From Mesonia profundi (GTDB lineage: Bacteria; Bacteroidota; Bacteroidia; Flavobacteriales; Flavobacteriaceae), in contig NZ_JAVHUL010000006.1 of assembly GCF_031085155.1 (NCBI RefSeq), positions 1-64,000 on the forward strand: DNA of 64,000 nt. Reading direction: 5' to 3'. The notes under the pieces were generated by a model. It was not told the origin of the DNA, made no database searches, and worked only from the letters and a program-made list of their open reading frames with translations. The stretch's first letter is position 1. The number at the start of each line of letters is the position of its first letter. This document shows positions 43,807-52,427 of this stretch, piece after piece. The position numbers and the translations under genes are program-made.

Positions 43807-45555
43807 ATGAAATACTTTAACGAATTACCTTCCAAAACGATTGCCGCATTTAAGCGATTTCCCATTACCATTACGTGGTCTATATTGGGGAGTATTTATG
43901 TGGTTCTTTTAATTGCCACAGAAGCACGCATTTTTGACGATTATACCGCAGAAATGCTCACTTTAATCTTAGGTGTAAGTTGGTTGATTGGTGCTCAATT
44001 CTTTTCAGAAAGTTTGCGCGATAAAAGAATAGGTTGGCTCGTAAAATTAGTGATCATTGGCTTGTTGGCGACCTATTACTTTTCATTTCCCAAAGAAGAA
44101 TTTTTATCCAACCCCATTATTTATATCCGTTGGTTTTTGCTCTTCTTGGCAGGACATATTTTTGTGTTTTTCGCACCTTTTTTAAGACAATGGGATAAAA
44201 TAGACTATTGGAATTATTTACAAAATATTGTAATTAGTATCGCTAGAGCTGCGTTGTTTTCTTTTGTAATATTTGGTGGTGTGGCATTGGCTATTTTAGC
44301 GGTAGATCAATTATTCAACATCTCGATCAACGATGATATTTACGGCCAATTGTATGTAATTTGTTTGGGTGTGGTGAACACGTTTATCTATTTGTCAGAT
44401 TTTCCAAAAAAAATCCACAACACTCAAGAACTTAGGTACAGCAAGGCTTTAGATGTATTTTTAAAATTTATCCTCATTCCTATATTAGTACTTTATGTAG
44501 TTATTGTGTATGCATACACGGTTAAAATTGTATTGCTTTGGGAACTCCCTCAGGGTTGGGTTTCTTACCTCATCACCATTCTCGCCATTATTGGTTTTAT
44601 CATTCAGATCATTATAGAACCCGTAAGAAAAACACATCCCAACGCTTTGGTTAGGAAGTTCTATCCTTACTTCTATTTTTTATTATTGCCTTTGCTGGTT
44701 TTACTTTTTGTGGCTATCTACACACGATTAACCGATTATAACTTTACAGAAAACAGGTATTTCTTAGTGGTATTGGCTGTTTGGATTTTGGGCATCAGTT
44801 TGTATATGATTATTAGCCAAAAGAAAAAATTAAGTCTCATCCCCATTTCCCTATTTATTTTATGCATCCTTGCCAGTTATGGGCCTTGGAGTGCTTTTAA
44901 TGTATCGGTGAGAGCTCAAGCAGGAGAACTAAAACAGTTGGTTAACAAAATTAAATCTCAACCAGAAGAGCTCATTTCTTTTGATGAAGCTTCGCAATTT
45001 AGAAATATTGCAACCTATTTAAAAGAAAGGGATAAATTACACGAGTTAGACGCCACACTGGGCTTTAAAACCAGTTATATAGAAAATAGTTATTCTGCTG
45101 GTAAACGATTATTGGACTCTCTTTACGGGGGTGACAAAGCCAAAAGCATTACCAGTCATAATACCTATCAAAACGATTATTACTATTACAATCAACACGA
45201 TTATAACCAACAGGTTTACTTAAATATAGAGGGTTACCAGACTTTGGTAGAAATGCATCTAATAAGAAGCGAAGATCATCGCTATCAAATGTCCCACAAC
45301 GCAAATCATTTGGTGATTAAAGACCAAGAAAATATCTTGATAGATTTTGATATTGATGCCGCTTTAATTGAAAGTATCAAACAATATCAAGATCTAGATA
45401 AGGCGCCGCAAGAAGAATTGTCCTATAGCTTTACTAATGATTTAGGAAATTATAAATTGATTTTAAAAAACTTAAGATTTAATAAAACGAGTAAAACTTC
45501 TATTAGCCTAATTCATTTAGATGGCTATCTACTTATTGAAACTAAAACCAACTAA
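43807..45555 (+). CDS. DUF4153 domain-containing membrane protein
   Basis: The 582-residue protein has about ten to eleven membrane segments in residues 20-365, with blocks such as LSDFPKKIHNTQELRYSKALDVFLKFILIP that are typical of DUF4153. The C-terminal 200 residues are soluble and include the tyrosine- and asparagine-rich NTYQNDYYYYNQHDYNQQ. The function of the family is unknown. It follows the serine hydrolase gene closely and is probably in the same transcript. Confidence 0.85.
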   Translation: MKYFNELPSKTIAAFKRFPITITWSILGSIYVVLLIATEARIFDDYTAEMLTLILGVSWLIGAQFFSESLRDKRIGWLVKLVIIGLLATYYFSFPKEEFLSNPIIYIRWFLLFLAGHIFVFFAPFLRQWDKIDYWNYLQNIVISIARAALFSFVIFGGVALAILAVDQLFNISINDDIYGQLYVICLGVVNTFIYLSDFPKKIHNTQELRYSKALDVFLKFILIPILVLYVVIVYAYTVKIVLLWELPQGWVSYLITILAIIGFIIQIIIEPVRKTHPNALVRKFYPYFYFLLLPLLVLLFVAIYTRLTDYNFTENRYFLVVLAVWILGISLYMIISQKKKLSLIPISLFILCILASYGPWSAFNVSVRAQAGELKQLVNKIKSQPEELISFDEASQFRNIATYLKERDKLHELDATLGFKTSYIENSYSAGKRLLDSLYGGDKAKSITSHNTYQNDYYYYNQHDYNQQVYLNIEGYQTLVEMHLIRSEDHRYQMSHNANHLVIKDQENILIDFDIDAALIESIKQYQDLDKAPQEELSYSFTNDLGNYKLILKNLRFNKTSKTSISLIHLDGYLLIETKTN

Positions 45556-45632
45556 TACCAATTTTACCTTAAAATAGGATTGGTATAAATAGAAATGTTG
45601 AAGGCAATCAACGTATTTGATAGTGGATTGCC
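45553..45632 (+). other. Two hairpins after the DUF4153 gene
   Basis: ATACCAAT/ATTGGTAT form an 8-bp stem at once after the stop codon, and GGCAATC/GATTGCC form a second stem at 45603-45632. Neither has a clear T tract, so termination is only possible. Confidence 0.35.
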
Positions 45633-45721
45633 TATGCTTTTAGTCTGAAGTTTTAAGTCTTGGTAGATCACAAATATCAGTTATCATAATTTTTGTAACT
45701 TTAAGAGTAAATCCATTTAGC

Positions 45722-46435
45722 ATGCTCAAAAAACTGCAACTCGAACATATTCTATTTTTAGATATTGAAACCGTACCCGAATTTTCTGCTTACGCGGAAT
45801 TGAGCGAAGTTAAAAAGCAACTCTGGGAACACAAATCCCAATACCAACGTAAAGAAGATGTGAGCGCCGAAGATTTTTATGATCGTGCCGGCATTTGGGC
45901 TGAATTTGGTAAAATCGTTTGCATTTCTGTAGGTTATTTTGCGCCTAAAGCAAATCAGCGTAGTTTTAGAATCAAGACGTTCTACGGAGAAGAAAAGCAG
46001 CTCTTACAAGATTTTAAAGACTTATTGAACACCTATTTTAATCAGGCTCAGCACTTGCTTTGCGCTCATAATGGAAAAGAATTTGACTTTCCTTACATCG
46101 CTCGCAGAATGATTATTCACGAGATAGAATTGCCTTCAAAATTAGATTTATTCGGGAAGAAACCTTGGGAAGTTCCTCATCTCGATACGCTCGAGCTTTG
46201 GAAGTTTGGTGATTATAAACATTACACCTCTCTCAAATTACTCACCAACATATTGGGAGTTCCTTCTCCCAAAGATGATATTGACGGCTCCCAAGTGCGG
46301 GATGTTTTTTACAAAGAAAAGGATGTGGAACGCATTGTGAGCTATTGCGAAAAAGATGTCATAGCCATTGCACAAGTGTTTTTGAAATTCCGTCAAGAAA
46401 AACTCTTGAACGAATCTGAAATTACTTCAGTTTAA
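45722..46435 (+). CDS. Predicted 3'-5' exonuclease (PolB-like DEDD family)
   Basis: The 237-residue protein has the exonuclease motifs ExoI LFLDIETVP (Asp 14, Glu 16), ExoII CAHNGKEFDFPYI (about residue 120) and ExoIII YCEKDVIAIAQVF (about 218). This order and spelling fit the DNA_pol_B_exo2 group, stand-alone relatives of the proofreading domain of family B polymerases. The role in DNA repair or RNA processing is unknown. It converges with the candidate small RNA. Confidence 0.88.
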   Translation: MLKKLQLEHILFLDIETVPEFSAYAELSEVKKQLWEHKSQYQRKEDVSAEDFYDRAGIWAEFGKIVCISVGYFAPKANQRSFRIKTFYGEEKQLLQDFKDLLNTYFNQAQHLLCAHNGKEFDFPYIARRMIIHEIELPSKLDLFGKKPWEVPHLDTLELWKFGDYKHYTSLKLLTNILGVPSPKDDIDGSQVRDVFYKEKDVERIVSYCEKDVIAIAQVFLKFRQEKLLNESEITSV

Positions 46436-46511
46436 AAAAAAAGATGCCACTAAAAATAAAAAGCCCGGGAACCACCCCGAGCTTTACCCATATGAAAAAT
46501 TGATGCTTCAT
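46422..46511 (-). CDS. Doubtful 29-residue hydrophobic ORF within the candidate RNA
   Basis: An ATG-started frame reads MKHQFFIWVKLGVVPGLFIF and then SGIFFFKLK. It would be a small membrane peptide, but its codons run straight through the terminator stem and T tract, so transcription would usually stop before the end of the frame. It is listed only because a hydrophobic peptide in this position is curious. Confidence 0.15.
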   Translation of the reverse strand: MKHQFFIWVKLGVVPGLFIFSGIFFFKLK

Positions 46512-46608
46512 GTTTTATCTCAAACAGGAATAGACCTTAGTACCATTCCTAGATATAGCATATAAACACCGCCCGAAAGCCAATTTATGGGGTCTTACAT
46601 AAACCCAT
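46441..46608 (-). ncRNA. Candidate structured small RNA with terminator
   Basis: The leftward strand has a near-consensus promoter (TTAATTTG at 46620-46613 with TATG 19 bases further upstream). Hairpins follow in order: TTATGGG/CCCATAA, AGGAAT/ATTCCT and ATGAA/TTCAT, then a strong terminator. There is no leftward gene for this to be the leader of, since the next gene to the left is on the other strand. The length would be about 150-165 nt. I cannot assign it to a known family. Confidence 0.45.
46452..46485 (-). terminator. Terminator of the candidate small RNA
   Basis: Read leftward, AAAGCTCGGG and CCCGGGCTTT pair over ten bases with one wobble around a 6-base loop, and TTATTTTT follows. Confidence 0.7.
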
Positions 46609-46893
46609 AAGCCAAATTAACAATTAAATTTAGAAATTCCATACTCAGAGACTTATTTCTCTTCATTTTCTTTAAAAAATTTTGTCTTTAATTCTATAAA
46701 AAGTTTTTTTCATCTAACGATTCTTCTGAAAAGAGTCTACAAAGTTTCTTTTTAAAAATAGAATTCAGTGGCATGTGAGTTCTCCATCTACTTCTAGTTC
46801 GGTTTATCTTAATCGTTAAAAACCCTTAAGAGCATCGCTTAACTTCAAATAATTTGTATTTTTCGGTTTACTTTAAAATCGATTGATTTCTTT

Positions 46894-48582
46894 ATGCACC
46901 CACAAGAATTACTTAACGTAAAAGAGCTGGAAGTTAGCTTTACCTCTAATGATTTAGAGAAGGTGGTGCTGCATAATATTTCGTTTCAATTGTATAAAAA
47001 TAAAATTTTAGGCGTCGTGGGAGAGTCTGGCTCTGGAAAATCGATTACGGCCTTGAGTATTTTAAAATTATTGCCTCCCATTGCGAAAATCAGTAAAGGA
47101 GAAATTCATTTTCTAAGAAAAAATTTAGCGCTTACTCCAGAAAAAGAAATGCAAAGCTTACGCGGAAATGAAATCTCCATGATTTTTCAAGAACCCATGA
47201 GCTCTTTGAATCCTTCATTAACATGTGGCTTTCAGGTACAAGAAATTCTTTTAAGGCATACCGGAATCACTTCCGCGGAAGCGAAACAAAAAACCTTAGA
47301 ACTCTTCGAAAAAGTAAGATTACCCCGACCAGAAAGTATCTTCGGATCTTATCCTCATCAAATTAGCGGCGGACAAAAACAGCGGGTAATGATTGCGATG
47401 GCCATCGCTTGCAAACCCAAATTACTCATTGCAGATGAACCGACAACCGCCTTGGATGTAACGGTGCAAAAAGAGATTTTAAGCCTCTTAAAGGAGCTGC
47501 AAAAAGAAACCGGAATGAGTATTTTGTTTATCTCTCACGACTTGGCTTTGGTTTCTGAAATTGCTGACAGAGTCTTAGTCATGTTAAACGGTTCTATTGT
47601 GGAGCAAAACACGACCAAAGAGATTTTTCATCATCCACAAGAGGAATACACCAAGGCTTTATTGGCGTCAAAACCGAATACTAAGGAACGCTTAAAACGT
47701 TTGCCTACGGTAAAAGATTTTATAGATAGAAAAGACCAAAGTGTTTTAGAAACTCTTCAAGAAAGAGAAGATAGACACGAAAAGATTTACAGTCAGCCTG
47801 CATTATTAGAAGTAAAAAATATAGAAAAAGAGTTTATCTCTAAGGCTGGGATTTTTCAAAAACCAAATACCGTAAAAGCGGTGAACGGCGTAAGTTTTAA
47901 AATTTACGAAGGAGAAACTTTGGGCTTGGTGGGAGAATCTGGCTGCGGAAAATCTACGCTAGGAGATGTGATTTTACAATTAACTCCCGCAACGGCTGGG
48001 CAAGTATGGTATAAAGGGAATGACATTACACAGCTTCCTAAAAAAGAACTTAGAAAACTGCGCAAAGAGATTCAGTTGATATTTCAAGATCCTTTTTCTT
48101 CTTTAAATCCGCGTATTCCAGTGGGAAAAGCGATTATGGAGCCTATGGAAGTGCATGGTTTGTATAAAAACAAAAAGGAGCGAAAAGCAAAAACACTCGA
48201 GTTATTAAAACGCGTAGGTTTGGAGGAAGAGCATTTTTATAGATACCCGCATGAATTTAGCGGCGGACAACGCCAACGGATAGGAATTGCACGAACCATT
48301 GCGGTAGAGCCCAAACTCATTATTTGTGACGAATCGGTTTCTGCGTTGGACATTTCGGTGCAGGCGCAAGTGTTAAACTTGTTAAATGAGTTGAAAGAGA
48401 AATTTGGATTTACGTATATTTTCATTTCTCACGATTTGGCAGTAGTAAAATATATGGCCGACCAACTTTTAGTTATGAATAAAGGAGAAATTGTAGAACG
48501 CGGTGATGCCGACAAGGTTTATGCACACCCAGAAAAAGAGTATACGCAAGAATTGATTGATGCGATACCAAAAGGATTATAA
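46894..48582 (+). CDS. Fused peptide ABC transporter ATPase (OppD-OppF type)
   Basis: The 562-residue protein has two complete ATPase domains in one chain. The first has GESGSGKS near residue 42, ISGGQKQR near 158 and LLIADEP near 180. The second has GESGCGKST near 350, FSGGQRQR near 453 and LIICDES near 475. Both end with the oligopeptide-transporter type C-terminal segment. It resembles YejF/GsiA-like fused subunits for peptide import. No permease or binding-protein genes are adjacent. An iterated palindrome encodes Ser-Ala-Glu-Ala in the first domain. Confidence 0.93.
   Translation: MHPQELLNVKELEVSFTSNDLEKVVLHNISFQLYKNKILGVVGESGSGKSITALSILKLLPPIAKISKGEIHFLRKNLALTPEKEMQSLRGNEISMIFQEPMSSLNPSLTCGFQVQEILLRHTGITSAEAKQKTLELFEKVRLPRPESIFGSYPHQISGGQKQRVMIAMAIACKPKLLIADEPTTALDVTVQKEILSLLKELQKETGMSILFISHDLALVSEIADRVLVMLNGSIVEQNTTKEIFHHPQEEYTKALLASKPNTKERLKRLPTVKDFIDRKDQSVLETLQEREDRHEKIYSQPALLEVKNIEKEFISKAGIFQKPNTVKAVNGVSFKIYEGETLGLVGESGCGKSTLGDVILQLTPATAGQVWYKGNDITQLPKKELRKLRKEIQLIFQDPFSSLNPRIPVGKAIMEPMEVHGLYKNKKERKAKTLELLKRVGLEEEHFYRYPHEFSGGQRQRIGIARTIAVEPKLIICDESVSALDISVQAQVLNLLNELKEKFGFTYIFISHDLAVVKYMADQLLVMNKGEIVERGDADKVYAHPEKEYTQELIDAIPKGL
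47271..47280. repeat. Iterated palindrome TTCCGCGGAA, copy 5
   Basis: This copy lies within the fused ABC ATPase gene and is read as Thr-Ser-Ala-Glu-Ala in a surface-type linker (GITSAEAKQ). Confidence 0.8.
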
Positions 48583-48584
48583 TT

Positions 48585-49442
48585 ATGAAAGAGAAGATTA
48601 CGCTAGACAAAGTGATGTCTAGTGCCCCAGATTTAATTTTATACGCTGCGCCAGTTTTAATTGCGCTCGCGCTACTTGAGTTTTATTTTAGCTGGAAACA
48701 GAAAAAAGAGCTTTACGAGAAGAAAGATTTTTTTGCTTCCCTAAGCATCGGACTCGTATCTGTGATTCAAAACCTGTTTATCAAAACCTTGCTGTTTGGA
48801 TCGGTGATTTGGGTGTATAATATTGTGCCTTGGAGTATTCCCGTTAATTGGGCGACTTCCATTCTTTGTTTTATCGTGCTAGACTTTTTTAGGTATTGGG
48901 CGCATCGATTTGGACATGAAACCAGTATTTTTTGGGCGACACATGTGACGCACCACAATTCAGAAAAGTATAATTTATCTACCTCTTTCCGACTTTCTTG
49001 GACGCAACAAATAAAAGTGGTTTTCTTTCTCCCGATAAGTTTTTTAGGATTTCATCCCGTCATCTTTTTTATATGTCACCAAATTGCGGTTTTATACCAA
49101 TTCTGGATTCATACCGAGTATATAAGAACGCTTCCAAAATGGATCAGTTATATCTTTGTAACGCCTTCTCACCACCGCGTACATCACGGAAAAAACGAAC
49201 ATTATTTAGATAAAAACTACGGATCTACCTTTATTTTTTGGGACAGAATTTTTGGGACTTTTCAACCGGAAGATGAACAAGCCGTCTATGGAATTTTAGA
49301 ACAGCCTAAACACTACAATCCGGTGAAACTGGTATTTCACGTGTGGGTAGATATTTTTAAGAATATGAAGAGAGCCGGGAGTATTAAAAAAGCAACGCTT
49401 ATTTTATTTCAATCGCCTAGCTCTTTAAAGAAGTATGAATAA
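48585..49442 (+). CDS. Sterol desaturase-family membrane hydroxylase
   Basis: The 285-residue protein has four or more membrane segments and the histidine boxes of the fatty acid hydroxylase superfamily: HRFGHE (about residue 107), HVTHHNSEKYN (about 120) and SHHRVHHGKN (about 200). These bind a diiron centre for oxygen-dependent hydroxylation or desaturation of lipids. The substrate is unknown; bacterial members are rarely true sterol enzymes. It begins two bases after the ABC gene. Confidence 0.9.
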   Translation: MKEKITLDKVMSSAPDLILYAAPVLIALALLEFYFSWKQKKELYEKKDFFASLSIGLVSVIQNLFIKTLLFGSVIWVYNIVPWSIPVNWATSILCFIVLDFFRYWAHRFGHETSIFWATHVTHHNSEKYNLSTSFRLSWTQQIKVVFFLPISFLGFHPVIFFICHQIAVLYQFWIHTEYIRTLPKWISYIFVTPSHHRVHHGKNEHYLDKNYGSTFIFWDRIFGTFQPEDEQAVYGILEQPKHYNPVKLVFHVWVDIFKNMKRAGSIKKATLILFQSPSSLKKYE

Positions 49443-49488
49443 ATCGTATTGGCTGTAGTTTAATAAAGCAATTAGCCTTCCATTTTTC

Positions 49489-49550
49489 TGTCATTTCGAC
49501 CTAGAAGGAATCTTTTCTTTTAGCATAAAGATTCTTCATTCTAAATGACA
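49489..49550. repeat. Intergenic inverted-repeat element (TGTCATTT...AAATGACA)
   Basis: The 62-bp element has inverted ends TGTCATTT/AAATGACA and an inner stem GAATCTTT/AAAGATTC, with TAGAAG/CTTC-type pairing between. It can fold into one long hairpin in either strand. It lies between convergent genes, so it may act as a terminator. The ends recall those of the element at 39470-39570. Confidence 0.6.
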
Positions 49551-49608
49551 AACCAAAATCTTATCAACGCACTATTAGACTAGAGCCACCTTATTTAATG
49601 ACGTTTGA

Positions 49609-50070
49609 TTAAATTATGCAAGAGTTTTGATATTCCATCAAGTATAAATCAAAACCTTTAGACCAATAGTCTTTTTTCACTTCCATCACTTTAAATCCGT
49701 TTTTCTCGAAAAAAGGATACACCAATTGGCTGGTGCGGACGATAATTTTTGAACTTTTCTTTTGCTGAAGAAGATGCTTTATTCGGTAAGTAATCAATTG
49801 ATTTCCTATGCCTTGCTGTTGGTATTGGGGATGAATAAAAGCCCAGCTTAAAATGCCTATATTGCCCTCTGTGTTTATTCCGCCGCAGCCTACAATTTTA
49901 TGAGCAAGTTCTACCACAAAGTAGTCTTCGCGTTCCGTTTCTAAATAGGTGATGAAATCTTTTTCTTCTTCTACAGAAAAGTAGGTAGGTGTATTGAGTT
50001 TTAGAAGTGCTACTAAAGCGGGTTGGTCTTTCTCTCTATAAACCCGAATATGTATTGCGTTTTCATTCAT
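49609..50070 (-). CDS. GNAT family N-acetyltransferase
   Basis: The 153-residue protein has the acetyl-CoA binding motif A in ILSWAFIHPQYQQQGIGNQLITYRI (Q-x-x-G-I-G form, about residue 92). It also has the terminal YPFFEKNGFKVMEVKKDYW that is usual for GNAT enzymes. The acceptor substrate is unknown. It is the last gene of the leftward run. Confidence 0.88.
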   Translation of the reverse strand: MNENAIHIRVYREKDQPALVALLKLNTPTYFSVEEEKDFITYLETEREDYFVVELAHKIVGCGGINTEGNIGILSWAFIHPQYQQQGIGNQLITYRIKHLLQQKKSSKIIVRTSQLVYPFFEKNGFKVMEVKKDYWSKGFDLYLMEYQNSCII

Positions 50071-50116
50071 AGGAGAAAGAGAAAAAATGAAATCTAGTCT
50101 TACCTAGAGGCTTTTG

Positions 50117-50494
50117 TTAAAGTACTTTCTGTGCCAAATAACGTTGCACCTCGTACACATCAATACTTTTATTAAATTTTTTACTTACGGAAGGAAGGTC
50201 TTCACTAGAAATCCAAATCTTAAGTTCGGCATCTAGGTCAAAGGTTCCTGCGGTTTCTAAAGAAAACCTAGAGATGTTTTTGTAAGGCAAGGATTTGTAT
50301 TCGGCTTTACTCCCCGAAAGGCCTTGCACATCAATTAGCACCAAACGTTTATTGGTAAACATAAAAGTATCTCGAAACAGTTTAAAACCTATTTCTATAT
50401 CTTCTCCTTCTACCAATAAACGACCGTATTTTTCAAGAAGTTTCTCTACAGAAACTTCACTGGAATTTCCTAGAATGCTATTGAATAATCCCAT
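50117..50494 (-). CDS. Bacterial PH domain-containing protein
   Basis: The 125-residue protein matches the bacterial PH fold group (YvbH/DUF1696-like): EIGFKLFRDTFMFTNKRLVLIDVQG is the characteristic block (about residue 35), followed by KTISRFSLETAGTFDLDAELKIW-like strands. The function of the group is unknown. It lies two bases after scoB and is probably co-transcribed. Confidence 0.8.
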   Translation of the reverse strand: MGLFNSILGNSSEVSVEKLLEKYGRLLVEGEDIEIGFKLFRDTFMFTNKRLVLIDVQGLSGSKAEYKSLPYKNISRFSLETAGTFDLDAELKIWISSEDLPSVSKKFNKSIDVYEVQRYLAQKVL

Positions 50495-50496
50495 CT

Positions 50497-51150
50497 TTAA
50501 AGTTTCATTTCGGGAATTTCTCCTTCGATTACTAATGTTCCTTCCGTTGCTTTTTGAATTTCTTCAGTACTGACTCCCGGAGCTCTTTCTAATAGTTTGA
50601 ATCCGTTTTCGGTCACCTCTAAAACTGCCAGATTGGTCACAATTCTTGTCACACATCCTACCCCTGTAAGCGGTAACGAACAACGCTTTAATAGTTTAGA
50701 ATCTCCAGCTCTATTGGTATGCATCATCGCAACGATAATGTTTTCCGCGGAAGCGACCAAATCCATCGCGCCTCCCATTCCTTTCACCATTTTCCCGGGG
50801 ATTTTCCAGTTGGCGATATCTCCATTTTCGGCCACTTCCATTGCGCCCAAAATAGTAAGATCAACGTGTTTTCCACGAATCATCCCAAAGCTCATCGCCG
50901 AATCAAAGAAACTAGCGCCTGGTAATGCGGTGATGGTTTGTTTCCCAGCATTGATCAAATCTGGATCTTCTTCTCCTTCAAAAGGAAAAGGCCCCATTCC
51001 TAGAATCCCGTTTTCACTTTGAAACTCTACGTCTATATCGTCATTTACAAAATTGGCCACCAAAGTAGGAATCCCAATTCCTAAGTTGACATAATACCCG
51101 TCTTTTATTTCTTTTGCTATGCGTTGCGCTATTCCGTTTTTATCTAACAT
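50497..51150 (-). CDS. scoB: 3-oxoacid CoA-transferase subunit B
   Basis: The 217-residue beta subunit has the catalytic Glu in VEFQSENGILGMGPFPFEGE (SENG motif, about residue 46). It also has GIGIPTLVANF near the N-terminus. Together with subunit A it transfers CoA from succinyl-CoA to acetoacetate or a similar acid. The inner ATG (MLDKNGIAQR) is chosen because the eight residues before it lie in TTTGAAAAT repeat DNA. It is separated from scoA by an unrelated gene and repeats. Confidence 0.92.
   Translation of the reverse strand: MLDKNGIAQRIAKEIKDGYYVNLGIGIPTLVANFVNDDIDVEFQSENGILGMGPFPFEGEEDPDLINAGKQTITALPGASFFDSAMSFGMIRGKHVDLTILGAMEVAENGDIANWKIPGKMVKGMGGAMDLVASAENIIVAMMHTNRAGDSKLLKRCSLPLTGVGCVTRIVTNLAVLEVTENGFKLLERAPGVSTEEIQKATEGTLVIEGEIPEMKL
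50743..50752. repeat. Iterated palindrome TTCCGCGGAA, copy 6
   Basis: This copy lies within scoB and, on the leftward strand, is read as Ala-Ser-Ala-Glu (DLVASAENIIV). Confidence 0.8.
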
Positions 51151-51200
51151 TTTTTCAATTTGAAAATTATACAATTTAATAATTTGAAAATTATAAAGCT
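51149..51200. repeat. TTTGAAAATTAT repeats between scoB and the S23-type gene
   Basis: Two copies of TTTGAAAATTATA, 32 bases apart with an ACAATTTAATAAT stretch between them, lie at the start of scoB. They match in type the larger array on the other side of the S23-type gene. Confidence 0.55.
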
Positions 51201-51544
51201 TTACTCGAGCTTATAATTTTCGAAAGTATTCTTATAATTACTTCTATTTCTTCTACTAAAAATTTTGACGGAGCAGGATAACTTGAAGAGGCTTCACAAA
51301 GTTTTAACCAGTACAAGGTCTCATCTGCTTCCTTAGCCGAAATTTTTAATTTATGAATAAAATCTCTCTTACTTTCCGCATTTTGAGCTTCCCACACGTT
51401 TGCTCCTATGGAGGTCCCACTTTTAAAAAGTTGAGAAGAAAGTTCGTACCTGTGAAGTTTTCTTAACTCTTCGGTATACTCCATTATGGCCAATGAAAAA
51501 TCGAAACTCTTTTTGACAATTATATTTTCTTTGTCATTTCTCAT
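51191..51544 (-). CDS. Four-helix bundle protein (S23/intervening-sequence type)
   Basis: The 117-residue helical protein has the S23 family signature: LHRYELSSQLFKSGTSIGANVWEAQNAESKRDFIHKLKIS, shown here as separate helices, and LYWLKLCEA near residue 85. Members are encoded either inside 23S rRNA intervening sequences or as free genes in Bacteroidota; their function is unknown. It splits the two CoA-transferase genes and is flanked on both sides by TTTGAAAAT repeats, which suggests insertion. The second Met is chosen (MRNDKEN). Confidence 0.85.
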   Translation of the reverse strand: MRNDKENIIVKKSFDFSLAIMEYTEELRKLHRYELSSQLFKSGTSIGANVWEAQNAESKRDFIHKLKISAKEADETLYWLKLCEASSSYPAPSKFLVEEIEVIIRILSKIISSSKAL

Positions 51545-51589
51545 GTTCAAATTCAATCATTAGCTCCTTTAAATTAATCTATGATGCCT

Positions 51590-51717
51590 CGATTTTCAAA
51601 TTACCTAATTTTCAAATCAACACAATGGTGCATCTTCAAATCGTCGCTTTAGCGCATTTTCTAATTAACACATTGCCACATTAAAAAATTTTCAAATTAG
51701 CACATTTTCAAATTAAT
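51590..51717. repeat. Degenerate ATTTTCAAATT array
   Basis: Six copies of ATTTTCAAATT or close variants are separated by ACA- or GCAC-rich spacers (for example ATTAGCACATTTTCAAATT). The array fills the space between scoA and the S23-type gene. Confidence 0.8.
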
Positions 51718-52415
51718 TATTTTTCCCTCACCGTTTTCTGCTCTATTCTCTTTTCGTAATCTTTTCCTTGGAAAATACGCTGTACAAAGATTCCTGGAAT
51801 ATGAACTTGATTTGGGTCTAACTCTCCCGGTTTTACCAATTCTTCTACCTCAACAACGGTCACTTTTGCAGCTCCGCACATACAAGGATTAAAGTTTCTT
51901 GCCGTTCCTTTAAAAATAAGGTTTCCGGCTTCATCTCCTTTCCAAGCTTTGATAAAAGCAAAATCTGCTTTATAAGCTTCTTCTAATACATACATTTTTC
52001 CGTCAAAATCACGTACTTCTTTTCCTTCGGCTACTTCGGTTCCATATCCTGCAGGGGTAAAAATTGCAGGAAAACCTTGTTGTGCCGCTTGACATTTTGC
52101 TGCCAAAGTACCTTGCGGAGTTAATTCTACATCCAGTTCTCCACTAAGCATCTGGCGCTCAAACTCGGCATTTTCTCCCACATAAGAAGAGATCATTTTC
52201 TTGATTTGATTTTTCTTCAGCAATAAACCTAATCCAAAATCATCTACACCTGCATTGTTAGAAATACAAGTGAGGTCTTTTACATTTTTATTTACCAATT
52301 CTGAAATGGAGTTCTCAGGAATTCCGCTAAGTCCAAATCCGCCAAGCATAAAAGTCATTCCATCTTGAATGCCTTCTAAGGCTTCTTCTACATTATTTAC
52401 TGTCTTTCTTATCAT
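51717..52415 (-). CDS. scoA: 3-oxoacid CoA-transferase subunit A
   Basis: The 232-residue alpha subunit has [19 protein letters not shown] (about residue 18), the family's CoA-transferase signature, and [16 protein letters not shown] (about 50). With subunit B it forms the ketone-body or acetoacetate CoA-transferase. It starts 12 bases after the PBP1A stop codon, so it may be read from the ricT-gldH-PBP1A transcript. Confidence 0.93.
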   Translation of the reverse strand: MIRKTVNNVEEALEGIQDGMTFMLGGFGLSGIPENSISELVNKNVKDLTCISNNAGVDDFGLGLLLKKNQIKKMISSYVGENAEFERQMLSGELDVELTPQGTLAAKCQAAQQGFPAIFTPAGYGTEVAEGKEVRDFDGKMYVLEEAYKADFAFIKAWKGDEAGNLIFKGTARNFNPCMCGAAKVTVVEVEELVKPGELDPNQVHIPGIFVQRIFQGKDYEKRIEQKTVREK

Positions 52416-52427
52416 AAGAATATATTT

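Noticed and set aside
46561-46580. Sequence ACACCGCCCG resembling the 3' end of 16S rRNA
   Set aside because: The match is about ten bases and flanking sequence shows no rRNA similarity.
50597-51022. Long reading frame (141 codons) antisense to scoB
   Set aside because: It mirrors the codon periodicity of scoB, which has clear family motifs; the antisense product resembles nothing.
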